Source: Chara braunii
Lineage: Eukaryota; Streptophyta; Charophyceae; Charales; Characeae
Length of the DNA: 30,268 nt
Assembly (NCBI GenBank): GCA_003427395.1
Contig: BFEA01000194.1
Span: forward strand, 1,999,766 to 2,030,033
Direction of reading: 5' to 3'
Position numbers and translations under genes: made by a program. Under the pieces are notes generated by a model. That model saw nothing but the letters and a program-made list of their open reading frames with translations, was not told the origin of the DNA and searched no databases. This document shows, in pieces, positions 1-8,615 of this stretch (the stretch's first letter is position 1; each line of letters starts with the position of its first letter).

Positions 1-640
1 AGTTATTAACCCAAAGTTAGTCGGGAGGAAGGGAACTTCTAAATCGCGGAGGGATTTTCTTTGCCAGCATCCAGTTCAGAGAAGATTTTGTGCGGGTCCT
101 GCCATAGCTGTTGGTAGGATTCCCAGATGGCTTCGTTGCATACTTGCGGCGCATGCCGTGTGAGGCGTCGCGGCACGTGCGGCGCAGAGTGCAGCCGGCG
201 CGCGCATGGCATGCGACGCATCGGCCAAAACAGGGGTCGTGGAAAAAAAAAAAAAAAGTTCGGGGGCGGGTGGGAGGCCCGGAGGGGTACCGGGGGAAAT
301 TGCCTCCGTGGGCGTGAAAATTTTTTTGGGGCCGCGCGGAGGCCTGGTAAAATTTTTTGGGGGAGATCTGAGTAGTTCATTTTCGAACTACTCAGGCCTC
401 CCCCACGCCGCCCGTTGGGCACCCCGGCACTTCACCGACCCACCAGTTGTGCCTTGTCTCCTTGGCGGCCGTCGTGCCGTCATTCGTCATTGGTTGTGCC
501 AGCCCGTCACCAGCAGCACCAGCCCGAGCAAGAAACAGGAGGCAGCAGGAGGCAGCAGCAGGCAGCAGCACACAGCAGGAGGCAGCTGGAGCAGGCAGCG
601 GGAGCGAGGAGGAATCACCGAGCCGCTTGAGGTGGGTTGC
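1..640. other. Gene-free GC-rich stretch
   Basis: No coding region is supported here. It holds a GCGCA/GCATG-rich block (about 145-230), a poly(A) run (241-256), and a perfect hairpin at 368-395 with 11-bp arms (CTGAGTAGTTC / GAACTACTCAG) and a 6-base loop. Open frames exist on both strands but are low-complexity and overlap one another, so I treat them as chance. Confidence 0.5.
531..605 (+). repeat. CAG/GGCAG-rich low-complexity tract
   Basis: Imperfect repeats of GCAGGAGGCAGCA fill this stretch just before the CT microsatellite. I see no flanking reading frame that would make it a polyglutamine segment of a real protein. Confidence 0.75.
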
Positions 641-644
641 CACC

Positions 645-646
<2 letters not shown>

Positions 647-695
<49 letters not shown>
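647..695 (+). repeat. (CT)n microsatellite
   Basis: An uninterrupted CT dinucleotide run of about 24 units. Long CT/GA runs recur in this window at 2195, 4906, 10187, 18287, 20549 and 30196. Confidence 0.98.
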
Positions 696-697
<2 letters not shown>

Positions 698-720
698 CTC
701 TTCCCTTCTCCTCCTGTCTC

Positions 721-1866
721 TGTCCTTCGAATACTTCACCATCCAATTACCTTTTTTTTTTTTTTTTTTGCCCTTGTTACGTTAGCGACAGGGCCTTTCA
801 CTCCGCGCGGCACCTCCACCCCTCCCATCCTCCACGCGTCGACTAACTCGACTCGCTGCCCCCTCTTTCCTCCTTCCTCCCTTCTTCCTCGTCCTCTCTC
901 CCTTCTTCCTCGTCCATCTCTCCCTCCTCCTCTCTCCCTTCTTCCTCCTCCATCTCTCCCTCCTCCTCCCTCCCTTCTCCTCTCTCCCTTCTTCCTCGTC
1001 CATCTCTCCCTCCTCTCTCCCTTCTTCCTCGTCCATCTCTCCCTCCTCCTCCCTCCCTTCTCCTCTCTCCCTTCTTCCTCGTCCATCTCTCCCTCCTCCT
1101 CTCTTTCTCCCTCCTCCTCTCTCCCTTCTTCCTCGTCCATCTCTCCCTCCTCCTCCCTCCCTCCTCCTCTCCCCTCTTTCGTCCTCTATCTGTACCTCTC
1201 TCCTTCCTCACTTTCTCCCTCCTCCACGCAGCACCTCGCTTCTCCCTCCTTTTTCCTCCTCCCTTTCTCCCTCCTCCTTCCTCCCTTCTTCTTCGTCCAT
1301 CCCCTCCAATTCTCCCTCCTCCGTTCTCCCTTCTTCTTCATCCATCTGTCCCTCCTCCTTCCTCCCTCTCTCTCCATCCATCTGTCCTTCGAACNCTTCN
1401 CCATCCAATCNCCTTTTTTTTTTTTTTTGCCCTTGTTACGTTAGCGACAGGGCCTTTCACTCCGCGCGACACCTCCATCCCATCGTGCNCGCGTCAACTG
1501 ACTCGACTCGCTGCCCCCTCTTTCCTCCTTTTCTCCCTCCTCCGCTCTCCCTTCTTCCTCGTCCATCTCTCCGTCCTCCTCCCTCCCTCCACCTCTCCCC
1601 TCTTTCGTCATCTATCTCTACCTCTCTCCTTCCGCCCTCCTTTCTGCCTCCTCCTTCCTCCCTTTCTCCCTCCTCCACGCAGCACCTCACTTCTCCCGCC
1701 TCTTTCGTCCTCTCTTTCTCCCTCCACATGTCGACTCGCTACTCCCTCTTTACTCCTCCCTTTCTTTCTCCCTCCTCCTTCCTCCCTTCTTCTTCGTCCG
1801 TCTCTCCCTCCTCCCTTTCTCCCTCCTCCTTTCTCCCTCCTTCCTCCCTCTCTCTCCATCCATCTC
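721..1866 (+). repeat. Pyrimidine-rich tandem duplication (two units)
   Basis: Two copies of a unit lie head to tail, starting at 721 and 1383 (offset 662). Each begins with TCCTTCGAA, then a CCATCCAAT block, a poly(T) run, the conserved GCCCTTGTTACGTTAGCGAC segment, and a long minisatellite of CTTCTTCCTCGTCCATCT and CTCCCTCCTC motifs. Each ends in CTCTCTCCATCCATCT. Unit 2 is shorter and carries the isolated N calls at 1395, 1400, 1411 and 1489. The strand is nearly all C/T, so translated frames on either strand are Ser/Pro/Leu-rich or Arg/Glu-rich artefacts. Confidence 0.85.
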
Positions 1867-2189
1867 TCCTTCTTCTAGTTGCCACAATTTGGCATTTGCA
1901 GATTTTTTTTCCCTACTCCTTTCAGAATGTTGTTTCCACAATTCGATTTGCTCGTCGTTGCCCGCTGGAGTGTTGCATAGCCGAGGGGGATTAGAGGAGA
2001 GTGGTGGATCTGGACGAGGGGAGAGGGTTTTCATTCGAGGGGCTGACCACCATTTTGTGTTGTGGCCTCTCGGTGATGCAGGTGACAGCGGCGGCCGCTC
2101 CGCCGAAGCAGCTCGTTGACGACATGAAGAGAGAGAGAAAGATGACAAGGAGGGAGGGCTGACCGCCATTTTTGTTTCTAAGAATGTTT

Positions 2190-2190
<1 letters not shown>
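1867..2190. other. Unassigned sequence between repeats
   Basis: No recognised gene. A short direct repeat, GGCTGACCRCCATTTT, occurs at about 2040 and 2157. A frame of about 55 codons is open on the plus strand (about 1994-2161), but it lacks a start and any recognised domain. Confidence 0.4.

Positions 2191-2194
<4 letters not shown>

Positions 2195-2241
<47 letters not shown>
2195..2241 (+). repeat. (GA)n microsatellite
   Basis: An uninterrupted GA run of about 23 units. It follows the GCGCA-rich block and the poly(A) tracts at 2293-2320, downstream of the LINE fragment when that fragment is read on the minus strand. Confidence 0.98.
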
Positions 2242-2244
<3 letters not shown>

Positions 2245-2329
2245 AGGGAACCTTTCCGATGAGTCGGAGTTCAAACGGGTGGTGGAAGCACCCAAAAAAA
2301 AAAAAGAAAAAAAAAAAAAGGCAGCGCAT

Positions 2330-2485
2330 CTGGCGCACCACCCTAGTGCATGGCCCGCAGGTGCGCGCGCATCAGCGCACGGCGCATGAGTAGAGCGAGC
2401 ATGCGCATATAGCGCACCTATGCGCCATGCGCGCGGTGTGCGCGCACCAGCCATGTGCACATGGCGCAGCGCACAAATGCGCCGC
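2330..2485. repeat. GCGCA-rich alternating purine-pyrimidine block
   Basis: About ten GCGCA motifs and several TGCGCA/GCGCGC runs fall within about 150 bases, along with GTGCAC and CATATG-like alternation. Its composition is unlike the LINE coding sequence next to it. A smaller block of the same flavour lies at 145-230. No gene is supported. Confidence 0.7.
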
Positions 2486-3195
2486 AAGTATGCTTCCTTG
2501 ACATCAGGGTCCTTTTCCTCCCGATACTCCCTGCTGAAGGATTTCCAAGCTTCATGGGTTCTTGATCTAATCTCCTTGTCTATGGCTTGCTGAGCTTGCT
2601 GCAAACCAAATTGGTGGCATTTCCATTGAAAGGAGCATCTAGCCCTCCAGGCCAACATAAGAACCTGCAGTCTCATGTAAGAGAAGAGGTTGGTGGCGAA
2701 GGGAGACCATTGTGCCATGAAATGTCTGTTCTTGCCAAGCAGCAGGAGGCCAATGTCCCATGGGATATGGCAACCTGTAAGAGAGTGGAACGCTGCGTCC
2801 CACCACCGCCACAATTGGGTGACCATTGGGCAGGCCAACAAGCAGTGTTCCAGTGTTGCCCGCATCTGTGGGGTCGACCTGCCGCAGTAGGTACAAATGG
2901 GGGACAACAGCCCCCTCTGGTCTGTTCTTGACACAAGCCAATCAGGGGTGGGCAAACAGCGGTGGAGGATTTGCCATTGCAGGGCTCTGAGGTTCCTAGG
3001 CATGATCTTGGAGTACTTGGCCCAAGGCAACTTGAACCTCGCGTTGTCGGGACAGAAACCCCTGTAAGGGTTTCTGCCCAGGTTTTTAAGGGCAGACACT
3101 GCCCGCCCTTTTTTTGGATTAAGAGACTTGACGAGGTTGACGTTGCCAAAAGTTATTCAGACCAACCCTATAACTGAGAAACCTAAAGTCTGACG
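2457..3195 (-). pseudogene. LINE reverse transcriptase C-terminal fragment (zf-RVT)
   Basis: This is the tail of a non-LTR retrotransposon ORF2, downstream of the reverse transcriptase core. Counting from the GTG codon at 3099, the zinc-binding motif is Cys69, Cys72, His85, Cys90 in C-x2-C-x12-H-x4-C spacing. It is preceded by LRALQWQILHRCLPT and followed by the Trp-rich LWRWWDAAF segment typical of zf-RVT domains. The same frame is open upstream to about 3195, past a NPKKGRAVSALKNLG segment, so no start codon is expected inside the fragment. RT and endonuclease domains are absent. Coding resemblance stops near LRRICALRHVH (about 2457), and the frame then runs into GCGCA and GA repeats. I infer a truncated, dead copy. 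Confidence 0.85.
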
Positions 3196-3250
3196 TCGTT
3201 GACGTACGACGTCATGACGTCGTTGACTCGACTTCATTGACGTGTGACGC
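3191..3250. repeat. TGACGTC repeat with 18-bp palindrome
   Basis: TGACGTCGTTGAC is repeated at 3191 and 3216. Between them lies a perfect 18-bp palindrome, ACGACGTCATGACGTCGT (3206-3223). TGACGTC is the core recognised by plant bZIP factors (TGA/CRE type). Regulatory use is only a possibility. The block abuts the 5' limit of the LINE fragment. Confidence 0.7.
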
Positions 3251-3683
3251 CATCGATGTTCGCTCGGAATAGCGGGAACCGACGGTATGACCTGTCGTCC
3301 GCGGGCCCCGACAAGGCCGCAAAGGTGCGCGGTCGAAGAAAGACTAAGGCTAGACTTATTCTACCTAAAAGATGTCACGCGGCTGCTAAGCCACGCGATT
3401 CAGGGCCTAAGAAGGCAAAAAACAGGGGTGTGTCGGGTATATAGTCGCGACGCAGGAGGAAAGAGGAAGTTTTTTCATTTCTGTGGGGGTCCTCGTTGCT
3501 CTCGCGCCGAGGGCCGGATGCGATGGCGTTGGGGCCAGCTGAGTAGGGCAGCTGTTAAGGTTGTCGGCCGCCGACCTAGCCAGCCAACCGCGGAAGTAAG
3601 CGGGCTTAAGTGCTGGAAGGGGGCCTGCTGGGTACCAGAAACCCTTCATATAGAAGGGCCGCTCCTTCTCTGATGTGAGAAGG

Positions 3684-3747
3684 AGCTAGCTCAGTAGGTA
3701 TTGCCACCAGACTATCACCTTGTGGACTCAGGGATCAAGCCCAGCAA
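3684..3747 (+). repeat. tRNA-like sequence (SINE head or tRNA relic)
   Basis: TAGCTCAGTAGG (3687-3698) matches the RNA polymerase III A box (D-arm) consensus. GGATCAAGCCC (3732-3742) resembles a B box (T-arm), at tRNA-like spacing. CCTTGTGG before the B box is also tRNA-like. The acceptor stem does not close, and a 10-bp hairpin (3661-3686) overlaps the 5' side, so this is not an intact tRNA. A tRNA-derived SINE head is the best reading. Confidence 0.45.
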
Positions 3748-4555
3748 CGTGCAACCGGGCTAGCTCGTTTTGTCGGGGGCAGCCCAAAGCGGTTGGACGC
3801 GGCCGATTTCGGCCGTGCGATCATCAAGATCGCACGGTTGAGATCTGCCGCGCACAGGTCAAAATAGCCCTGTGCAAGGATGACACGCATAAATCGAGAA
3901 ATGATCCAAATTTTTTCTTAGTCCAATTTTTTTCTTTCTGAAAAAAATAAATAAATAATATAAAAATAAAAATAAAAGAACGAGGGTTCCTCAGGGCTGA
4001 GGTCCCACTAGCAAAAAGAGTGGGATCGAGCTCCTGAATCTGGATGTGTTTTAAGCAGAGATGCAGAAAAGTAGTTCAATCTCGATTTCCTGCATGTCTC
4101 TGCAACATCGTCCAGGTTCAGGCATTCGATCCGATCCGCTTTGCTAGTGGAACCATGCCCTTGGGGGATGGTTGCTCGTGGCTGAAAGGCCACGAGACCT
4201 GACATGCCCTTTGGCTGTAGCCAATGGAAAAAGGGGAGAAAAAAAAAAAAAAAACTAAACTAAACTGAAGCGCCACTGGGCAGTCTTGGAAGTGCCTGGG
4301 GCATTTCAGCCCCAGTATTCTCAACAGCGCCCGAAGAAACGGGCGACTGTTCAGCAAAACGGTAAGTCGTTTTTTTTCTTTTTGTTTTTTCTTTTCTTTC
4401 TTTTTTGTGCTAGATTTTGTGTTAGATTTTTTTGTGGATTTTGTTTCCTGTGGGCACCCGTTCGTTTTAGACGAACGGAACACAAAAAGAAAAGGAAAAA
4501 AAAAAAAAAAAAAAAAAAAAACACAAGAAAAAAAAGGGGGAAAGAAGAGGGGCAT

Positions 4556-4679
4556 GGGGCCTCGCTGCACTACTCTCGAAATATGCAAAACGAGAGTGAA
4601 TCTTCTGCTAGAATATGGAAAGATGCACGGCCCTGATTTTTGTCCTTGGTGCATGTCGAAAGGCAGTGCAGCGAGCCCC
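4556..4679 (+). repeat. Long-range stem enclosing a smaller hairpin
   Basis: GGGGCCTCGCTGCACT (4556-4571) pairs with AGTGCAGCGAGCCCC (4665-4679) with one bulged base. The 93-base interior contains the ACTCTCG/CGAGAGT hairpin (4572-4597). The overall shape resembles a small precursor-RNA fold, but nothing shows that it is transcribed. Confidence 0.6.
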
Positions 4680-4856
4680 GTGATGTGCCAGACTGTTTCG
4701 TCGGACCCTCACCGACTCAGCAGGGAACTTCGACTGCTCATCCTTGGATGAGCAAAGTCGAATGAACCTGCCGCCTGTGGCGGCTATGTTCGGGCGCGGG
4801 CGTGGGACCTTGTACTTGCAGTTGCAAGGGCCCCTCTGCACGCGAACGGTTACGAC

Positions 4857-4858
4857 TG

Positions 4859-4938
<80 letters not shown>
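4857..4938 (+). repeat. Compound (TG)n(AG)n microsatellite
   Basis: A TG run (4857-4906, one C interruption) passes directly into an AG run (4906-4938). It lies inside the hairpin-dense tract. Confidence 0.97.
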
Positions 4939-4941
<3 letters not shown>

Positions 4942-5459
4942 AAACCACTAGAGAGTGTCCGTTCGTTGGAAACGGGCTGCTCTCTTGAGCTGCAGCGCCT
5001 GAATCAGGCGCCCATTTGCACCAGATACAGACGCGGGGCAGGGGAAAGAAGCCCCTGTTGAGCTTGACTCTAGTTCGACTCTGTGAAATGACATAGAAGG
5101 AGAGGCTGCTCGTTTTGAAAACGAGTTGCCCCCTCACCAAGAAACGAGGGGGAAGGAAAAAAAAGGGGGTCGCGAATCTAATCGCGACGCGGGTCCAGAT
5201 GCAGGGGGTAGAAGCTTCTGGGCCCTGAGTTGACAGCAGACTGTTGGATTTCAACAGTCTGCTTTACTTGGCTCTATACAACCATTTAGGGCTGCGTCTG
5301 GCCGGCGGTGGCAGCCAGATGCATTACCAAGGCCATGAACTTGGTTCCCCTAGGGGAACATCGAGTTTCTCAACCCTTGATCTCGTCTGAGATCAAGGGC
5401 CAGGCCTCACTTCGAGTTTTGGCTGGGGGTAAAGCAGCTGCCCACAGCCTCCAGCCAGC

Positions 5460-5466
5460 TATAAAA
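5460..5466 (+). promoter_or_regulatory. TATA-like box
   Basis: TATAAAA is followed by a GC-rich transcribed-leader-like stretch. A related segment begins with TATAAAT at 23355, and both are followed by CAAG, CCAGCC and ATTCATT motifs. The pair may be an LTR or duplicated promoter. No gene is attached. Confidence 0.3.
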
Positions 5467-5803
5467 CAAGCCAGGAGCCAGCCAACCAGCATTCATTTGT
5501 GGCTGGTGCTGCTGGCATTACGCTTGGGTGAATGCTGGCTGCTGGAGGAGGAGCTGCTGGTGGAGTGAGAAGGAGCTGAGTGGAGGCCTGCGAGAGAGAG
5601 AGGGGAGGACTGCTGGAGGTGGCCATAGCTGTGGAACACGGCCATAGCCGCCATCTCAGCGAGGTGAAGAGAGAGAGAAGTGTTGGAGGTCTGCAGGGAG
5701 CACGAGAGTGAGGGCAGCCATAGCTGTCGCTGCACCCGGTGAAGTGCAGGGGAGGTGCTGTTCGTTCAGCGCAGCGACGACAGCGGGTGTATCTATGGTA
5801 GTG

Positions 5804-5880
5804 CGGAAGCGCTGCCAAAATTTTGCGGCGGCAGCTGGGTTTTTCAGCGGTGACACGGAAGCGCTGCCGAAATTTTGCGG
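5804..5880 (+). repeat. 52-bp imperfect direct repeat
   Basis: CGGAAGCGCTGCC followed by RAAATTTTGCGG occurs at 5804 and again at 5856. The spacer contains CAGCGGTG, which recurs after the second copy. 52 is not a multiple of three, so this is not a repeated protein segment. Confidence 0.75.
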
Positions 5881-7946
5881 TAACAGCGGTGTTTCTTTTA
5901 GCGGTGGTGTGGTTGTGCTGTCCGGTTTTACGGCGCCAACAACGATTTTGAGGAGTGTCGTCAAGAGGGGGTGTGCTTTAAGGTGGTGTTGATGTCATGC
6001 TGTCCGCATATTGCAGGCGGCGACGCCTCGACACAGTGGTGACATAGTGGTACGGGTAGCTAGTGGTGACAGCGTTGAGGCACTGAGGGGATTGCGTGTC
6101 AGTGGGCGATCCTTGAGGGAGTGGTGTGGATCACTTTTCTGTCAGTCTACTGCGGCGATCTTCTCATTTGGAATGTGGTTTATACGGCTTTCTTGAGTGG
6201 GCCGTTTGCTATCTTTGGTTCAGCTTCACTCAAGGTCAGTTGTTTGACTCAGACCCCTTCACACCTGTGTGAACCCACACTTGCTTGACCCTATTCTTTG
6301 AATGTTCACTGGATAGGTAGAGAAGATGTGTGTTTGCGTGTGTGAATGAAAGTCTGACGTGAGTGTGAATTGCATTGTTTTTCTTTGAACTTGTTTGATC
6401 TGATGTGCAGGTAGGTAGAAGAAAGCTTGAAAACGAGATTGGCCATGTCAATGAAAATGGGGACAGGGTGTTTGTCTTCTATCTCTTGTTTGCATGTTTG
6501 TTACAACAGAGAAAATCAGTTGACGACGATAAAAGGAACGATCACACACACAAAAAAAAAGAAACTTAATCGGACATGGACTCGTTCCAGATGTTACCCA
6601 TTCTTTCCCGAATGACCACCTTTGTCTATGCCCGTTTGTCTGAATGTTTTTCTTCTCTGTGATCTTCTTCTTCGTCTAGGTTCACCTTGACGTCAGGCGG
6701 CAAGGGGTTGATCGTTTGCTGTGGTAGAGGCGTTTCCTTTCCCTAGGAGGCATCTGAGGCGGGGGTTCGTTGCCTTAGGGGTCGGCCCTATGATCGACTC
6801 GGAGTGGACCGCACTGCAGGGGGATACCATGCTGTTGTGGCGGAGCCGGCCCGACTTCTGAGATTCGAGGTTCACTCGGGCGAGGACGAGGGGTATCCCA
6901 GACCACCTCCTAGGGGATGGACATGCGCTATTCACAGAAGACGTTAAGTCATTGTCGGCTTACGCTAAGGAGGACCGTCATAGTTTACCCTTTGTGGCCG
7001 TCTTAGGAGCCACAGACGAATGGAGAACTGACGCCATGAGAAGCCCAGTTCGTGTTTTCGTTAGTTATGAGTGGAGTGCATGTAGGCACCATCTTCGTGG
7101 ATAGGTTTGCACCATAAGAAGTGCAAGCCTGGGGTCATCAGGCTAGTTGACAAAAGGTAACGACTAAAGTGTTGCTTCGAATGTCTTTGTGTCGGAGGCG
7201 GGTACGTCATCATTCATAGAACAACAAGAGTAATTATTTCCCAGAGGCAAGGTGGACCCCGTCTTTGGCGAAGTGATCAGTGTGTCAGTTGTTCGAGTTG
7301 GTCGCTGACTTGTATAGGTGGTAGCCGAGTTATTTGCAGATGGCATTCACACCAAAGTTAGAGGAAAAGCGTGAAGTCATCATTGAAACAATGACACTCT
7401 AACTCTGCTTGAGAGTTGGGGCACTCGTATTCCGTGCTAGCAGTCAGTATGGGGCGGAATGAAAAAACTTGGCAACGCATCTCATCCAGTCGAAAAAGTC
7501 GTGACAGTCCAGCCGTCTGGCAGGCAGAGTGAAGATGTTTTAGTCAGACGCCACTTGAGTGTCGCCTTGTGTATTGGTCATGTTTTGATCTTTTATTGAT
7601 AGGTGTTGTTTGAAGCCAAGTCAACCTTTGTCGTATGCATGATTGTATTACATATAAGTTGATTTTGGAAGATAAGTCAACTTGCGTTGACCTGAGTCTT
7701 TTTTTTTTTTTGAAAGGGTTTGTCTGAGTGACTCTTGATTGTCTTCGAAAGAAGGGACTAGGGTCGCTAGAAGTCTTCCTTACGCTTGGAACGTCACGTC
7801 CTAGTCGACCGACGTCGGTCCGATTCCTGGGAGATCAGCGCCCCAGGGACAGACGACGTTCGAGTCCACTTTGGCGTTTAACTATGCGTACCTATGCTAC
7901 AGCGAACGAGCAAACGCCCTTGGCCGCCCTACCTCTGCAACTGCAT

Positions 7947-7953
7947 TATAAAA
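7947..7953 (+). promoter_or_regulatory. TATA-like box
   Basis: TATAAAA lies in a moderately GC-rich context. About 35-70 bases downstream come the 9-bp hairpin (7992-8019) and a GGTAAGT splice-donor-like site (about 8021). The arrangement suits an LTR or leader but no coding exon follows. Confidence 0.25.
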
Positions 7954-8377
7954 GCTTTCGCATGTGGGTCGGTAGCTCGGTAGGGATACGCCCCTAAGGG
8001 CGGTGACAGCCCCTTAGGGAAGGTAAGTTGTGCCCCGCGGAAACCTATCCTGTCGTAGGGGACCGTGGGATGTACAGCTGGCGCACTCGGCCGGAGCGGT
8101 GACGGGTCGACGCGGGTTACCGTGTTGTCCCCAAGCTGTCTCTAAAAAGTTGGAAAGCTAAGTTTATCCTGCGTGACGCGGCCGGGAGGGCCCTCGCTCA
8201 CGCGGGGGCCGATGCGCTCGACAACGTTCACTGCTGAAAGCCGGAAAGTAGAATTTTGAATCCGAAGATCAGGGTCTCAAACTGCAGTGAGAGGATTCAC
8301 GCGTCTCAGAGTACGGTCCTGATACCAAGTCCCAAATTTCGCCTGTACCGTAGATCCTTCCAATACCCCGTACGGAA

Positions 8378-8615
8378 ACTTCCAGGTAGGTACCGTACAG
8401 TAGGTCGTAAGAAAGTTCCAGGTAGTACAGGGACTTCCAGGTAGTATACCAAACAGTAGGTCGTACAAAAACTTCCAGGTAAGTATCAGACAGTAGGCCA
8501 TATAGAAATTTTCAGGCAGGTACCGCACAGTAAGCCATTGAGAAGACTTCCAGGTATACCTCACAGTAGGCCGTGCAGAAACTTCCAAGTAGGTACTGTG
8601 CTGTAGGTCGTACAG
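8378..8615. repeat. 37-bp minisatellite
   Basis: Units start with ACTTCCAGG at 8378, 8414 (AGTTCCAGG), 8433, 8471, 8508 (ATTTTCAGG), 8546 and 8581 (ACTTCCAAG). Each continues with TAGGTACCGTACAGTAGG and CGTACAGAA-like sequence. Spacings are 36, 19, 38, 37, 38 and 35, so the second unit is half-deleted. The minus strand stays open for 103 codons, but the units differ in phase and there is no recognisable protein. Confidence 0.85.

Larger units (their letters stand above)
3638..5400. repeat. Hairpin-dense non-coding tract
   Basis: I see more than twenty short inverted repeats with unrelated stems. Clear ones (left arm/right arm): 3661-3670/3677-3686; 3800-3806/3809-3815; 3813-3822/3828-3837; 3852-3858/3869-3875; 4003-4009/4019-4025; 4175-4182/4189-4196; 4296-4302/4309-4315; 4458-4465/4471-4478; 4572-4578/4591-4597; 4729-4743/4746-4762 (15 bp with a 2-base bulge); 4995-5002/5004-5011; 5109-5116/5118-5125; 5129-5135/5146-5152; 5169-5175/5182-5188; 5235-5246/5252-5263; 5344-5359 (perfect palindrome); 5374-5384/5389-5399. 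No protein is supported across the tract. Confidence 0.8.
5400..8377. other. Gene-free region with promoter-like and repeat elements
   Basis: No protein domain or intact RNA gene is recognised. It includes a TATA-like box at 5460, a G-rich leader-like stretch with GCCATAGC motifs (5590-5740), a 52-bp imperfect direct repeat (5804 and 5856), a second TATA-like box at 7947, and a 9-bp hairpin at 7992-8019 (CCCTAAGGG/CCCTTAGGG). Short open frames lack family features and I treat them as chance. Confidence 0.4.

Noticed and set aside
736-1211. Arg/Glu/Gly-rich minus-strand frames
   Set aside because: Reverse-strand translation of the same pyrimidine repeat.
206-1444. 412-codon plus-strand open frame
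   Set aside because: It is a translation of CT microsatellite and pyrimidine-rich repeats (Ser/Pro/Leu runs) crossing N calls; no domain, and stops are rare only because of composition.
1994-2161. 55-codon plus-strand frame ending in a basic tail
   Set aside because: No start codon, no homologous domain, and too short to separate from chance.
8378-8615. CRISPR-like array
   Set aside because: Units are diverged and contiguous with no unique spacers, and the context is eukaryotic; it is a minisatellite.
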